A stretch of DNA of 64,000 bases from Arthrobacter wenxiniae (GCF_013376105.1 NZ_JAAMFM010000004.1:1-64000); one strand, 5' to 3'; counted from the stretch's first letter, positions 7,346-16,343 are shown. Program-made: numbers and translations. Notes: generated by a model not told the origin, from the letters alone.

Positions 7346-9946
7346 TCACATCCTGCGCTTGACCTTCGCCGTGGCGGGCGCCGTCCAGGGGTCCTCGGGC
7401 CAGGGGTGCTTCGGGTAGCGCCCCCGCATCTCGGCCCGGACCTGCGCGTAGGGCCCGGACCAGAAGGAGGCAAGGTCGTCAGTGACGGCCAGCGGGCTGC
7501 CCGCCGGCGACAGCAGGTGGAACAGCACGGGCACCCGGTCACCCGCCAGCCGCGGCGTGGCCGCCCAGCCAAAGCACTCCTGGAGCTTGACGGCCACCAC
7601 CGGCCGGCCGGTGCCGGAGTCCACGTCCGGGTAGCCTATGCGCACCTTTGAGCCGCTGGGCACGGCAAGCCGCTCCGGCGCCAGCTCCCCCAGCCTTCCG
7701 GCCTCGGGCCACGGCAGCAGCCGGCGCAGGGGCTCCGCCAGGGCAACCGCACCGGCGGGCTTCCCCGCGGCGACCGCTTCCAGCTCGGGGGCCAGCCACT
7801 CGTCGAGGCGGCCCAGCAGGGCCGCGTCCGACACGTCGGGCCACGGCGCCCCGAGCGCCCGGTGGAGCAGGGCCAGGCGGCGCCGCAGTGAGTCGGCCGG
7901 GCCGTTCCACTGCAGCAGCGCCAACCCCGAGGACCGCAGTTCGGCCGCCACGGCGGCCCGGCCCTGCGCGGCGCTGGGCTTGACCGGCGTCGAGGAAAGC
8001 ACGATTGCGCCCAGCCGGCGTTCGCGCCTGGCGGTGACGCGGCCGTTGTGGAACTCGGCCGCCACGGCCTCCGACGCGAGGGAGCCGGCGGCGGCCAGCG
8101 CCGCGTCCTGGCCCAACGGCGCCGCCGCGCGGATGACGGCCCCGGTCCCCGCGGCGTCCCTGCCCCGGGCGCGGGAAACCTCGGCGACGGCCAGCCACTC
8201 CTGGCCGCTGAGCGTGCTGCCGGCGGGCAGCCCGGCGCGCGTGCCGGAGGTGAAGAGGTAGGTGGCCGTTCCCGGAACGCGGCGGGCCACCCGGTCCGGA
8301 TAGGCCAGGCCGACCACGAACCCCACGGATTGGCCGCCGGGCAGCTCGGGCCGGCGGGCACCGAAGCCCTCCCTCCGGCCGCCCTGCCCGCCCCCGTCTT
8401 CCTGGCGCGCAAGCGCCTCCATGCGGCTGGCGTCCTCCCGCCACCGCCGGGAACCGGGGTCCCGCCCGGAGCGCAAGGCGGACGCCAGCGCCACCAGGTC
8501 CGCGCCGGGCGCCCGGTGGTCCCCCGAGACCAGGGCCACGGCCGCCGCGGCGTCCCGGGGCCCGACGGCGGCGGCCCCGTCCAGAAGTGCCCGCGCCAGC
8601 CGCGGGTCCGCCGGGATCCGGGCCAGGGTCCTGCCCAGGGCGGTGGCGTGCCCGCCGCCGTCCAGGGCGCCCAGCCCGTGCAGCGTTTCCACGGCCTCGG
8701 CCAGGGCAGCCTGCGGAAGGGCCGTGGGCAGGGTCAGCCCTGCACCGCCGGGCGCGCCCCAGCAGGCCAGCACCAGGGCGGCGTGGGCCAGGTCCGCCAC
8801 GAGGATTTCCGGCGTCTGGTGCGCGGGGGACGCGGCAAAGGTTTTCTGGTCGTAGCAGCGCACCACCGTGCCGGGTCCCTGGCGGGCGGCGCGGCCGGCA
8901 CGCTGCTCCGCGGAGGCACGCGAACAGGATGCCGTGACGAGCCCGGACATGCCGCGGGCGGCGTCGCGGCGGGGTTCGCGGGACAGTCCGGAGTCCACCA
9001 CCAGCCGCACTCCCGGGACGGTCAGCGAGGACTCGGCCAGGCTGGTGGAGACGATGATCCGTGCGCCGTCCCCGGCCCGCCGCCCGGAAACGGCGCGGTC
9101 CTGATCGGCCGGGGACGCCTGCCCGTGGAGTTCGAGCACTTCCGTCGCGCCTCCGCGCAGCCGGGATGCGATGTACCCCACTTCCCAGGCGCCGGGGGCG
9201 AACACGAGCGCGTCGGCCCCGGGATCGTCCGCCAGCGCCCGGGCGTGGGCCGCAGCCGCCGTGTCCGCCACGTGGTCGAGGAAGGACCGGGCCACGCCGC
9301 GCTCGTCCAGCCGCGGGCCGGGCGGGGGCGCCCACAGCGTCTCCAGCGGGAACAGCACGGACGGGGAGTCGATCACGGGCGCCGGGGTGCCGGCGTCGTC
9401 CGCCAACAGGGAGGCGAAGCGCGCGGCGTCCAGGGTGGCGGACATGGCGACCAGGACCAGGTCCCCGCGCAGCTGGCGGACCTCGGCGACCATGCCCAGC
9501 AGCAGGTCGGTCTCGAGGCCGCGTTCGTGCACCTCGTCGAGGACCACGGCGCACACGGTCTCCAGCCCGGGGTCCGCCAGGAGGCGGCGGAGCAGGATGC
9601 CGGGCGTGACAAATTCAACCAGCGTGTCGGGCCCGGCATGGCGCTCCCCGCGCACGGTGTAGCCCACACGCCCGCCGAGCGGGCTGCCGTCCAGGGCTGC
9701 CAGCCGGCGGGCGGCAGCCCTCGCGGCAACGCGCCGCGGCTGGGTCACCACCACGCGGCCCCCGGCCGCCCTGTTGGCGAGCAGCGGGGGCACCAGCGTG
9801 GTCTTGCCGGTGCCGGGAGGGGCCTGGATGACGGCGGCGCCCGCCATCCCCGGGACAGGCAGGTCCAGGGCCGCGGCCAGGGTGCCCAGGGACGCGGCGA
9901 ACGCGAGGTCCCGGCCCATGGCGGCCAGGTCAAAGGGGGCGGGCAT
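7346..9946 (-). CDS. hrpB: ATP-dependent helicase HrpB
   Basis: An 866-residue DEAH-type superfamily 2 helicase. Motif I is APPGTGKTT (42-50), motif II is DEVH (137-140) and motif III is SAT (169-171). Motif VI is EQRAGRAARQGPG. The long C-terminal half carries the HrpB-specific region ending in PKHPWPEDPWTAPATAKVKRRM, the conserved HrpB signature. Length fits the family (about 820-870). Its cellular role in actinobacteria is poorly defined. It is the last gene of a leftward group with the ABM monooxygenase 5 bp upstream and the MBL hydrolase before that. The ATG at 9946 begins MPAPFDL, as expected. Confidence 0.95.
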   Translation of the reverse strand: MPAPFDLAAMGRDLAFAASLGTLAAALDLPVPGMAGAAVIQAPPGTGKTTLVPPLLANRAAGGRVVVTQPRRVAARAAARRLAALDGSPLGGRVGYTVRGERHAGPDTLVEFVTPGILLRRLLADPGLETVCAVVLDEVHERGLETDLLLGMVAEVRQLRGDLVLVAMSATLDAARFASLLADDAGTPAPVIDSPSVLFPLETLWAPPPGPRLDERGVARSFLDHVADTAAAAHARALADDPGADALVFAPGAWEVGYIASRLRGGATEVLELHGQASPADQDRAVSGRRAGDGARIIVSTSLAESSLTVPGVRLVVDSGLSREPRRDAARGMSGLVTASCSRASAEQRAGRAARQGPGTVVRCYDQKTFAASPAHQTPEILVADLAHAALVLACWGAPGGAGLTLPTALPQAALAEAVETLHGLGALDGGGHATALGRTLARIPADPRLARALLDGAAAVGPRDAAAAVALVSGDHRAPGADLVALASALRSGRDPGSRRWREDASRMEALARQEDGGGQGGRREGFGARRPELPGGQSVGFVVGLAYPDRVARRVPGTATYLFTSGTRAGLPAGSTLSGQEWLAVAEVSRARGRDAAGTGAVIRAAAPLGQDAALAAAGSLASEAVAAEFHNGRVTARRERRLGAIVLSSTPVKPSAAQGRAAVAAELRSSGLALLQWNGPADSLRRRLALLHRALGAPWPDVSDAALLGRLDEWLAPELEAVAAGKPAGAVALAEPLRRLLPWPEAGRLGELAPERLAVPSGSKVRIGYPDVDSGTGRPVVAVKLQECFGWAATPRLAGDRVPVLFHLLSPAGSPLAVTDDLASFWSGPYAQVRAEMRGRYPKHPWPEDPWTAPATAKVKRRM

Positions 9947-9951
9947 GCCGG

Positions 9952-10275
9952 TCAGCCGATCCGGAGCTCGCCCATCTCGCCCCAGGAGTCGCCCTCCACC
10001 TTGCGGGAGACGATGCGCGGCGTCGCAAGCAGCGCCGGGCGCATGGCCTCAAGGCCGGCCTTGAAGTGGTCGCTGCTGACGTGCGCGCCGGCGGCGTCGT
10101 CGTCCAGGAAAGCTTCCACCAGGACAAACTCGGCGGGATCCTCCACGCTGCGCGACCAGTCAAACCAGAGGTTGCCCGGTTCCCGGCGGGTGGCTGCGGT
10201 GAAGGGGGCCACCCGCTCCATGAAGCCGTCCGAACAGCCGGGCTTGGTCTTGAATTTCACAACAATAAAGTACAT
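9952..10275 (-). CDS. Antibiotic biosynthesis monooxygenase (ABM) domain protein
   Basis: A 107-residue single-domain protein with the ferredoxin-like ABM fold. It opens MYFIVVKFKTKPGCSDGF, contains the REPGNLWFDWSRSVEDPAEFVLVEAF strand pair, and has a conserved HVSSDHFKAGLEAM helix. Family members act as cofactor-free monooxygenases, haem-degrading enzymes or quinol oxidases, and the substrate cannot be told here. I start it at the ATG at 10275 because the upstream in-frame ATG at 10320 would overlap the MBL gene and adds a non-homologous leader. It sits between the MBL hydrolase and hrpB with gaps of 23 and 5 bp. Confidence 0.87.
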   Translation of the reverse strand: MYFIVVKFKTKPGCSDGFMERVAPFTAATRREPGNLWFDWSRSVEDPAEFVLVEAFLDDDAAGAHVSSDHFKAGLEAMRPALLATPRIVSRKVEGDSWGEMGELRIG

Positions 10276-10298
10276 GCCATCAAGCTTAGGTGAGCGGC

Positions 10299-10961
10299 CT
10301 ACCAACCTCGTGCCCGCCATTCGGGCAGGGACGCCCGCTCAGAGCCCAGCGTGGTGGGGCTGCCGTGGCCGGGCAGCACAACGGCGTCGTCCCGATAGGC
10401 GCCAAAGAGGCGTTCCTGGACGTCATCCAGCAGGGACGTGAAGCGCTGCGGATCGTTTTCGGTGTTGCCCACCCCGCCCGGGAAGAGGGAGTCGCCGCTG
10501 AAGATCAGGGTGGTGCCGCCGTCGGCCAGGACGTAGGCAATGGACCCGGGGGTGTGGCCGCGCAGGTGCACCGCGTGCAGGGTGGTTCCGCCGGCCTCCA
10601 GCACGTCGCCGTGCCCCAACAGCCGGCCGACCACCACGCCGGACTCGGCCTCGATCCCTGCGGCGTCGTCGCGCCCGGCCGCCGTGGGGATGCCGTCCGC
10701 GATATCGGCCAGGGCGCGCACGTGGTCCCAGTGCCGGTGCGTCGTGGCAACGAGTTCCAGGGAGGCGGGGGCGCCAGAGTCGCCAGCAGCGTCCCGGAGC
10801 AGGCGGCGGATGGCGGGTGCGTCGTCGGCGGCGTCGATGAGGATCTGGGCGCCGCTCTCCCGGTTCGTGAGGAGGTAGACGTTGTTGGCCATGCTCGAAA
10901 CCACGGCGCGGCGGACGGTGACGGTGGGCAGTTCGTGGATGAGGGAGGTCGGCTCGGTCAT
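10299..10961 (-). CDS. MBL-fold metallo-hydrolase
   Basis: A 220-residue metallo-beta-lactamase-fold hydrolase of the glyoxalase II type. The zinc-binding THRHWDH motif (HxHxDH) is clear, followed by the third His in LRGHTPGS, the bridging Asp in IFSGDSLFPGG and the last His in VLPGHG. Thioesters such as S-acyl-thiols are typical substrates of this branch, but none can be assigned. It is the first gene of the leftward MBL-ABM-hrpB group. Its 5' side abuts the repeat-rich spacer at 10971-11160. Confidence 0.9.
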   Translation of the reverse strand: MTEPTSLIHELPTVTVRRAVVSSMANNVYLLTNRESGAQILIDAADDAPAIRRLLRDAAGDSGAPASLELVATTHRHWDHVRALADIADGIPTAAGRDDAAGIEAESGVVVGRLLGHGDVLEAGGTTLHAVHLRGHTPGSIAYVLADGGTTLIFSGDSLFPGGVGNTENDPQRFTSLLDDVQERLFGAYRDDAVVLPGHGSPTTLGSERASLPEWRARGW

Positions 10962-10970
10962 GGTCCAAGC

Positions 10971-11160
10971 CTAGCGGCCGAGGGGCCCCGCACGAGCGCC
11001 AGCGAGTGTGGGGAGGTCGCGACGGCGCTAGCGGCCGAGGGGCCCCGCACGTGGGCCCACGGCGGCGAGGGTCCCGCTGCGAGCTTGCGAGCGGTGGGAG
11101 CCGCTGGGGAGCCAGCGAGTGTGGGGAGGTCGCGACGGCGCCGGCGGCCGGGGGGCCCCG
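10971..11160. repeat. Interleaved direct repeats in the MBL/ABC-permease spacer
   Basis: Two motifs alternate. A 23-mer beginning CTAGCGGCCGAGGGGCCCC occurs at 10971-10993 and 11028-11050, with a degraded copy at 11142-11160. A 27-mer beginning AGCGAGTGTGGGGAGGTCGC occurs at 11001-11027 and 11114-11140. No credible ORF covers them. They look like copies of an interspersed intergenic element. Confidence 0.85.
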
Positions 11161-11256
11161 TTCCACGCAGGGCTGGAGGTGAACTCTGCGCAGGACAGTG
11201 ACATGCGCGCTGTCCGGGCCGGCCGTCGCGCATAACGGCCCAGCCGCCGGGCATCC

Positions 11257-12165
11257 TCAGGAGAGCACGTCCTTCGTGGCGAAGCGGCCATAGGCCAGCG
11301 CCCCGAACACGAGCACGTAACCCAGCTGCAGGGCGGCGTTGTTGCCGAACGACGTCCATTCGACGGGCTGGCGCAGCAAGTCGGCGAACCCCAGCCACCA
11401 GTGGCTGAAAAGCCACGGGTGCAGCCAGTCCAGCTGCGGCAGCGCGTCGAGCAGCTGGGCGGCGATGGCCAGCGCGATCGTGGCCGCCATGGCCCCGACG
11501 GGCACGTCGGTGAGCGTGGAGATGAACAGCCCCACGGCGGCCAGCCCCAGCAGCGACACGCAGACGAAGGCGCCGACCAGCAGGATCCTGCCCTCGGCCG
11601 TCCACCCGTCCACCAGCTCGCCGGACAGCAGCGGGACCGGACCCGCGGGGAACAGCGCCAGCCCCGCCACGGTGCCCGCCAACAGCACGGAGGCCGTGGC
11701 GGCCAGGCAAAAGACGGCCGCCCCCACATACTTCACCAGCAGGAGGCGGGCCCGTCCCGCCGGCGCCACAAGCAGGTAGCGCAGCGTGCCGAGCCCGGCC
11801 TCGCCGGCCACGGTGTCGCCGGCGACCACGCCCACCGTCAATGGCAGGAACAGCGGCGTGCAGAGCACCAGGGCGGTCAGCACCACAAACAGGCCGTTTT
11901 GCGTGATCCGGTCCAGGAATGCGGGCCCGTGCCCGGACTGCCCGGCGCCGGTGACCCTGACGGCGACGGCGATCAGCACGGGAATGGCGGCCAGCGCCGC
12001 GAGCATCGCCCAGGTCCGGCGGCGGCGGAACATGACCGAGAGCTCGGAGGCCATCAGCGGCCACGTCCTGGCCCGCGTGGTGCCGCGCGGCAGCCCGGCG
12101 GGCGGCGTTCCCGTGCCAGCAGGTGCGGGGGCCGGGCCTTCCCGCGGAGCGTAGTCAGCGGGCAA
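11257..12165 (-). CDS. ABC-2 type transporter permease
   Basis: A 302-residue integral membrane protein with about six hydrophobic helices, partner of the adjacent ATPase. After a hydrophilic, Pro-rich leader it has FRRRRTWAMLAALAAIPVLIAVAV and then a helix around GLFVVLTALVLCTPLFLPLTVGV. The conserved GEAGLGTLRYLLVAPAGR cytoplasmic loop of the ABC-2 family follows, then three more helices. As written it starts at TTG 12165, overlapping the ATPase by 11 bp. ATG 12054 (MASELSVMF) is an alternative that would remove the leader. Substrate unknown; such pairs export lipids, peptides or drugs. Confidence 0.85.
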   Translation of the reverse strand: MPADYAPREGPAPAPAGTGTPPAGLPRGTTRARTWPLMASELSVMFRRRRTWAMLAALAAIPVLIAVAVRVTGAGQSGHGPAFLDRITQNGLFVVLTALVLCTPLFLPLTVGVVAGDTVAGEAGLGTLRYLLVAPAGRARLLLVKYVGAAVFCLAATASVLLAGTVAGLALFPAGPVPLLSGELVDGWTAEGRILLVGAFVCVSLLGLAAVGLFISTLTDVPVGAMAATIALAIAAQLLDALPQLDWLHPWLFSHWWLGFADLLRQPVEWTSFGNNAALQLGYVLVFGALAYGRFATKDVLS

Positions 12166-13195
12166 CGTCGAACCCCTCCCCCGTCAGTTCCACGAAGCGG
12201 TCCTCCAGGCTGCCGCTTTCCATGCTGAAGCCCCGCACCCGGACGCCGTCCGCGACCAGGGCCGCCACAATGGCCTCGGGCCGGGGTGCTCCGTCCCGCG
12301 CCGCCGCAGGAAGCTTCGCGGTGACGGTCGCGCCGTCCGCCATGTCCGCGCCGTGCGTTGGCGGGCCGGGGACCAGGCCCAGGCTGTCGAGGACGCGGCG
12401 GGCGGCCCCGGCGTCGGGCGTGCGGACCACAACCAGTGGCTGGCCCGCGGCGCGCAGCCCGGCAAGGGTCCCCTGGGCCACGAGCCGCCCGGTGCGCATG
12501 ACCGCCGCGTGCGTGCAGATCTGCTCCACCTCGGCCAGCAGGTGGCTTGAGACAAAGACGGTGGCCCCCCCTGCGGCGAGGGAGCGGACCAGGTTGCGGA
12601 CCTCGCGGGTGCCTTGCGGGTCCAGGCCGTTGGTGGGCTCGTCCAGCACCAGGAGTTCGCGGGGGCGCAGCAGCGCGTTGGCGAGCCCCAGCCGCTGTTT
12701 CATGCCAAGCGAATACGCCTTGACCTTCTTGGACCCGGCGTACTGGAGGCCCACGCGTTCCAGTGCGTCCGCCACCCGCTGCCGCCGCGTGGCGCGCGGT
12801 GAATGCGGGTCCGCGGCGTCCAGGCGGCGGAGATTGGCGGTGCCGGAGAGGAAGGGGTAGAACGCCGGGCCCTCCACCAGGGCCCCCACCCGGGGCAGGA
12901 CGGCGTCCAGCCGGCCCGGCATGTCCTGGCCCAGCACGGATGCGGTGCCACTGGTGGCGTTGGCCAGGCCCAACAGCATGCGGATGGTGGTGGTCTTGCC
13001 GGAACCGTTCGGGCCCAGAAATCCAAAGACGGCCCCGGCCGGGACGCTCAGGTCCAGGCCGTCCACGGCCGTTTGCCGGCCGAACCGTTTGGTCAGGCCG
13101 CGGGTTTCAATGACTGCTGCGCCGCCGTCGGGGCCGCTGCCTTGCGGCGGGCCGCTGCCTTGCGGCGGGCCGCTGCCTTGCGGCGGGCCGCTCAC
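12155..13195 (-). CDS. ABC transporter ATP-binding protein
   Basis: A 346-residue ATPase driving the permease encoded just downstream. Walker A is GPNGSGKTT (61-69), the signature is YSLGMKQRL, Walker B is LLVLDEP and the switch His is in VSSHLL. This is the NatA/CcmA-like class. The start is GTG 13195, overlapping the LolA-like stop (GTGA), so translation is coupled. The first 21 residues are three SGPPQG-like repeats that precede the conserved IETRGLTKRFG, an unusual Pro/Gly-rich extension encoded by 18-bp repeats. The three-gene order LolA-like, ATPase, permease suggests one envelope-related export system. Confidence 0.9.
   Translation of the reverse strand: MSGPPQGSGPPQGSGPPQGSGPDGGAAVIETRGLTKRFGRQTAVDGLDLSVPAGAVFGFLGPNGSGKTTTIRMLLGLANATSGTASVLGQDMPGRLDAVLPRVGALVEGPAFYPFLSGTANLRRLDAADPHSPRATRRQRVADALERVGLQYAGSKKVKAYSLGMKQRLGLANALLRPRELLVLDEPTNGLDPQGTREVRNLVRSLAAGGATVFVSSHLLAEVEQICTHAAVMRTGRLVAQGTLAGLRAAGQPLVVVRTPDAGAARRVLDSLGLVPGPPTHGADMADGATVTAKLPAAARDGAPRPEAIVAALVADGVRVRGFSMESGSLEDRFVELTGEGFDVAR
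13131..13192 (-). repeat. Three perfect 18-bp tandem repeats at the LolA/ATPase junction
   Basis: On the plus strand the unit GGGCCGCTGCCTTGCGGC occupies 13131-13148, 13149-13166 and 13167-13184, then a partial copy to 13192. It encodes the repeated SGPPQG at the N terminus of the ABC ATPase and begins next to the overlapping stop/start. Copy number could vary between strains by slippage. Confidence 0.95.
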
Positions 13196-14442
13196 TTGGC
13201 GGCCGCGGCCTGCTGAAGGGCGGCGAGCGGGACGGCGCCGGCGAACACTGCGCCGTCGGGGGTGATCAGGACGCTGAACAGCGTGGTGGACAGCGCGTGC
13301 CCGCCGGCGACCGGCTGCAGCAGCTGTGCCAGGGCGGGTGATCCCGACAGCGTGGCCGGCACTGTGCCGGCAGGTGCCTCGACGATGGTGGCCCAGCCGG
13401 TGCCGGAGGTGGCCACCTTGGGCGTGGCGTGGTGCGTGACCGCGGGGTGGTCGTTGGCGGGCGCGCCGGGCGCCGGGGCAGCCAGCGGCGTCGCGATGGC
13501 ACCCGGCCGGGTGATGACGGTACCCGGCGTGAACCCCCCGGGCTTCGTGGGCACAGCCGGCTGGGACTTTCTGGTGACACTGGTGCCCGGAGGCGGGGTG
13601 AACAGGAACGTGGACGCCGGCGGGGCAGTGAGCTCCAGCTTGCTGAAGCCAACCTCCAGGGCGGCACTGTCCTGGCCCCGTGCGGTCACGGTCACGCGCA
13701 GCGGCAGTCCGGTGCCGGAGTCCACGGCGATCGAGACCTTGCCAATGAGGGATGCTCCGGTCCGCGGCACGAGCTGGAGCACGTAGGCGGAGTGCCCGGC
13801 AACAGTGGTGTTGGAGCCCAGGCTCAGCTGCGTGGACGGATCCATGCCCTTGACCACCTCCGCGGCGAGGGCGGCGGGGGTCGGCACGGCGCCGGGGGCC
13901 CACTCGAACGACCCCGGCGCCAGGGCGCCGGGGGCTCCCGTCTTCGGCCGTCGGGGGTTGGGCAGCGTCAGCTCGGTGGCGGTGTTGGCGCCGGAGTCGT
14001 ACGTCCAGACGGTGGGGCCATGGCGGATGACGTCGCGCTCGGCCAGTGTGTCCAGGACCTGCACGCGCTGGTTGGCCGGGCCGTCCAGGTAGACGCGGAC
14101 AGTGTGGGGCGTGGTCAAAAATCCCAGCAGCTGGCTGATGTTTCCCGCGGTCAGCGGGTTCGCCGCAGCGGCCGCTGGACCGCCCGGGGTGGCGCGGCCC
14201 GAGGAACCGGTCGAGCCGGGACCCAGGTCGGGAAGCTGCGGCAGGCCCAGGCTGGCGGTTTCCTCGAGCGTGCCGGACAGCTGCTGCACCTTGTTGCCGG
14301 CCAGCAGGGCCAGCACCTGTTCAGGCGTCCTTGCCGGCAGGTCAATGCGCGCGGAGGCTTGGAGGGGACCGGCGAGCACGGCTGCGGCGATGACCGCCGG
14401 CATGGCCGCTGCGGGCATCCACCGGATCCATTGGCGGGTCAC
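13192..14442 (-). CDS. LolA-like outer-membrane-lipoprotein-carrier-fold protein, exported
   Basis: A 416-residue secreted or membrane-anchored protein. It starts with GTG 14442 and an N-terminal hydrophobic segment (MPAAAMPAVIAAAVLAGPLQASA), probably a signal peptide. The body shows the LolA/LolB-like half-barrel pattern of actinobacterial proteins: RTPEQVLALLAGNKVQQLSGTLEET, RVYLDGPANQRVQVLD, VWTYDSGANTATE, and AVDSGTGLPLRVTV. Pro/Ala-rich linkers interrupt it, and a C-terminal domain ends in FAGAVPLAALQQAA. These proteins are thought to bind lipids or lipoproteins. Overlap with the ABC ATPase ties it to that transporter. Confidence 0.8.
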   Translation of the reverse strand: MTRQWIRWMPAAAMPAVIAAAVLAGPLQASARIDLPARTPEQVLALLAGNKVQQLSGTLEETASLGLPQLPDLGPGSTGSSGRATPGGPAAAAANPLTAGNISQLLGFLTTPHTVRVYLDGPANQRVQVLDTLAERDVIRHGPTVWTYDSGANTATELTLPNPRRPKTGAPGALAPGSFEWAPGAVPTPAALAAEVVKGMDPSTQLSLGSNTTVAGHSAYVLQLVPRTGASLIGKVSIAVDSGTGLPLRVTVTARGQDSAALEVGFSKLELTAPPASTFLFTPPPGTSVTRKSQPAVPTKPGGFTPGTVITRPGAIATPLAAPAPGAPANDHPAVTHHATPKVATSGTGWATIVEAPAGTVPATLSGSPALAQLLQPVAGGHALSTTLFSVLITPDGAVFAGAVPLAALQQAAAAK

Positions 14443-14653
14443 GACAACCCCGCCGCTGCTGGCGTGCGCACCTCTCCAGCTTACGCCGCCGCCCCGGATG
14501 CGGGGCTGTGAATTTGGGTGAATCTGCCGCCGGCGCCGGGCGGGGCCGGCACCAGTGCCTGCGCGGCGCGGGCCGCGGGCCCCGGGCCCGGCTGTAGGGT
14601 GGCGTCATGGCAGCCATCAGCGCGCAGCGGCACCACTGCGGCAGGACAGTGAC

Positions 14654-15406
14654 ATGACCAGGATCGCCGTCGTCATTCCCTGCCGCAACGACGCAGCGAT
14701 GCTGGAGGCCTGCCTGGCGCACCTTGCGCGCCAGGGCCGCCCGGCAGACCAGGTGATCGTGGTCGACAACGCCAGCACCGACAACACGGCCGGGGTCTGT
14801 GCCGCGGCCGGTGCGCTGCGGATCTTCTCGGCCCCGCCGGGCATTGCGCCCACCTCGGCCCACGGCTTCGACGCCGCGGCCGGCGCAGGCGCCGGCATCC
14901 TGGCCCGCCTGGACGCCGATTCCCGGCCGCCGGCCGACTGGCTGTCCAGGGTTGAGACGGCACTGGACGCGGCGGGGCCGATGTCGCTGGTGACCGGGCC
15001 GGGCGACTTTTACGGCGCGAACCGGCTGGTGTGCCTGCTGGGGCGCGCGCTCTACCTGGGCGGTTATTTCCACATGGTGGGCCTTCTGCTGGGCCACACG
15101 CCGGTCTTTGGCTCCAACTTCGCGATGACTGCCGGCGTCTGGGCCCGGATCGGGCCCGGCGTGCTGCGGGGCTCCCCCCTGGTCCACGACGACCTCGACA
15201 TCTCCTACCGCCTGCGCCCCGACATGCGGGTGGTGTACGACGCCGGGCTGCGCATGCCCGTCTCCGCCCGGCCCTTCCGCTCGGGGGCCTCGCTCGGGCT
15301 GCGCCTGTCCAAGGCCTGGTACACGTTCCGCCGCGAATTCCAGGCCGAGCCGCCCCTGCGCCGGCGGCGGGAACGACGCCGGTGGGCCCGGGCGCACGGC
15401 GGCTGA
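14654..15406 (+). CDS. Family 2 glycosyltransferase
   Basis: A 250-residue GT-A enzyme. MTRIAVVIPCRNDAAMLEACL starts the nucleotide-sugar domain, VVDNASTDNT is the classical GT2 strand, and ARLDADSRPPADWL contains the metal-binding DxD. GSNFAMTAGVWARIG and HDDLDISYRL are acceptor-side motifs. The basic C terminus RRRRERRRWARAHGG may contact the membrane. I chose ATG 14654 because the GT2 domain begins immediately. It diverges from the LolA-like gene and converges with an alpha/beta hydrolase. The product is unknown; a surface glycolipid or polysaccharide is likely. Confidence 0.85.
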   Translation: MTRIAVVIPCRNDAAMLEACLAHLARQGRPADQVIVVDNASTDNTAGVCAAAGALRIFSAPPGIAPTSAHGFDAAAGAGAGILARLDADSRPPADWLSRVETALDAAGPMSLVTGPGDFYGANRLVCLLGRALYLGGYFHMVGLLLGHTPVFGSNFAMTAGVWARIGPGVLRGSPLVHDDLDISYRLRPDMRVVYDAGLRMPVSARPFRSGASLGLRLSKAWYTFRREFQAEPPLRRRRERRRWARAHGG

Positions 15407-15431
15407 CCTTCCAGCGGCGCGGCCGGGCGCC

Positions 15432-16343
15432 TCAGGCTCGGGCGAACAGTTCCAGCAGGTCCTCGCTGAGCTGGTGCGGCGACGTTTCGCAAGGGCTGTG
15501 GCCGGAGCGGTAGACGGCCAGGGCTGCGCCGGTGGACGCGGCGAAGGCGGCGTGGAGGTGCGTGGGCCAGAGATCGTGCTCGCCCACTGCCACGAGTTTT
15601 GGCAGCTCGAGGCGGGCCAGGTCACGGGTGAGGTCGGGGCTTCGCTGCATGAGCCCCACGATGTCCCGGACGGACTGGCGCCTGGTGAGCCTGAAGCGTT
15701 CCCTGACGAAGCGCAGCCTGCCGGGCGGCACCGGGATGACGTTGGCCTTGATCCCCCAGATCATCAGCGCCGCGCCGGCCCTGCCGCCGGCCAGGCCGGT
15801 CAGGGGGCCTATCCTGCTGATGCCTCGGAGGCTTTGCCCGGACAGGGGCGGGCACCCCAGCAGGGCCAGGCTGGCGAACAGGCCGGGATTGCGTGCGCAG
15901 GCCAGACCGGCCACCGTGCCGGCAAAGGAGTAGCCCACCACGTGCGCGGGCGCGCCGGCTTTGGCCACGGCGTCGCGCAGCACGGCCAGGACGTCGTCCG
16001 TGAAGAGTTCGTAGCTGTAGTTCCGCTGGGCCGGCGTGAGATTTTCCGGACCGGCCGCGGCGGATTCATATTGCCCGGCCAAGTCAAAACTGATGGTGTT
16101 GTAGCCGGCGGCCGCCAGGAGCGGCATCATCAGGGCAAAGTCTTCCTTGGACCCGGTGGCGCCGGGCACCAGAACCACCGGCTGCCCGGCCGGGTCTCCC
16201 AGCTGGATTGCGGCAAGGGCCCCGCTGGGTGCGTCGAAGGTGGACCGGCGGAAGGAGGGCGGAAGCTGCGCCCAGTCGAAGTCGGGAAGGGCTGCGTCGA
16301 GCTGTTCCGCGGTCTCCGGCGCGGTGCTGTCCTGTTGGGCCAC
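15432..16343 (-). CDS. Alpha/beta hydrolase
   Basis: A 303-residue alpha/beta hydrolase. VVLVPGATGSKEDFALMMPLL holds the oxyanion strand, HVVGYSFAGTVAGLA the nucleophile elbow with the GYSFAG serine, VGEHDLWPTH the acid and YRSGHSPCE the catalytic His. The start is GTG 16343, with GGAGGTGCC 7 nt upstream; longer in-frame starts would run into the neighbouring esterase gene. The 34-bp gap from the HSL-type esterase upstream suggests cotranscription. Substrate not predictable; ester, epoxide and haloalkane hydrolases share this pattern. Confidence 0.85.
   Translation of the reverse strand: MAQQDSTAPETAEQLDAALPDFDWAQLPPSFRRSTFDAPSGALAAIQLGDPAGQPVVLVPGATGSKEDFALMMPLLAAAGYNTISFDLAGQYESAAAGPENLTPAQRNYSYELFTDDVLAVLRDAVAKAGAPAHVVGYSFAGTVAGLACARNPGLFASLALLGCPPLSGQSLRGISRIGPLTGLAGGRAGAALMIWGIKANVIPVPPGRLRFVRERFRLTRRQSVRDIVGLMQRSPDLTRDLARLELPKLVAVGEHDLWPTHLHAAFAASTGAALAVYRSGHSPCETSPHQLSEDLLELFARA

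Noticed and set aside
8048-10441. Long open frame on the plus strand opposite hrpB (about 797 codons)
   Set aside because: It is antisense to HrpB, whose helicase motifs are all intact, and the frame has no domain pattern. Long antisense frames are expected in GC-rich DNA.
13131-13192. CRISPR-like short repeats
   Set aside because: Units are 18 bp with no spacers between them and lie inside a coding start. The (DR)n and 12-bp repeats fail for the same reason.
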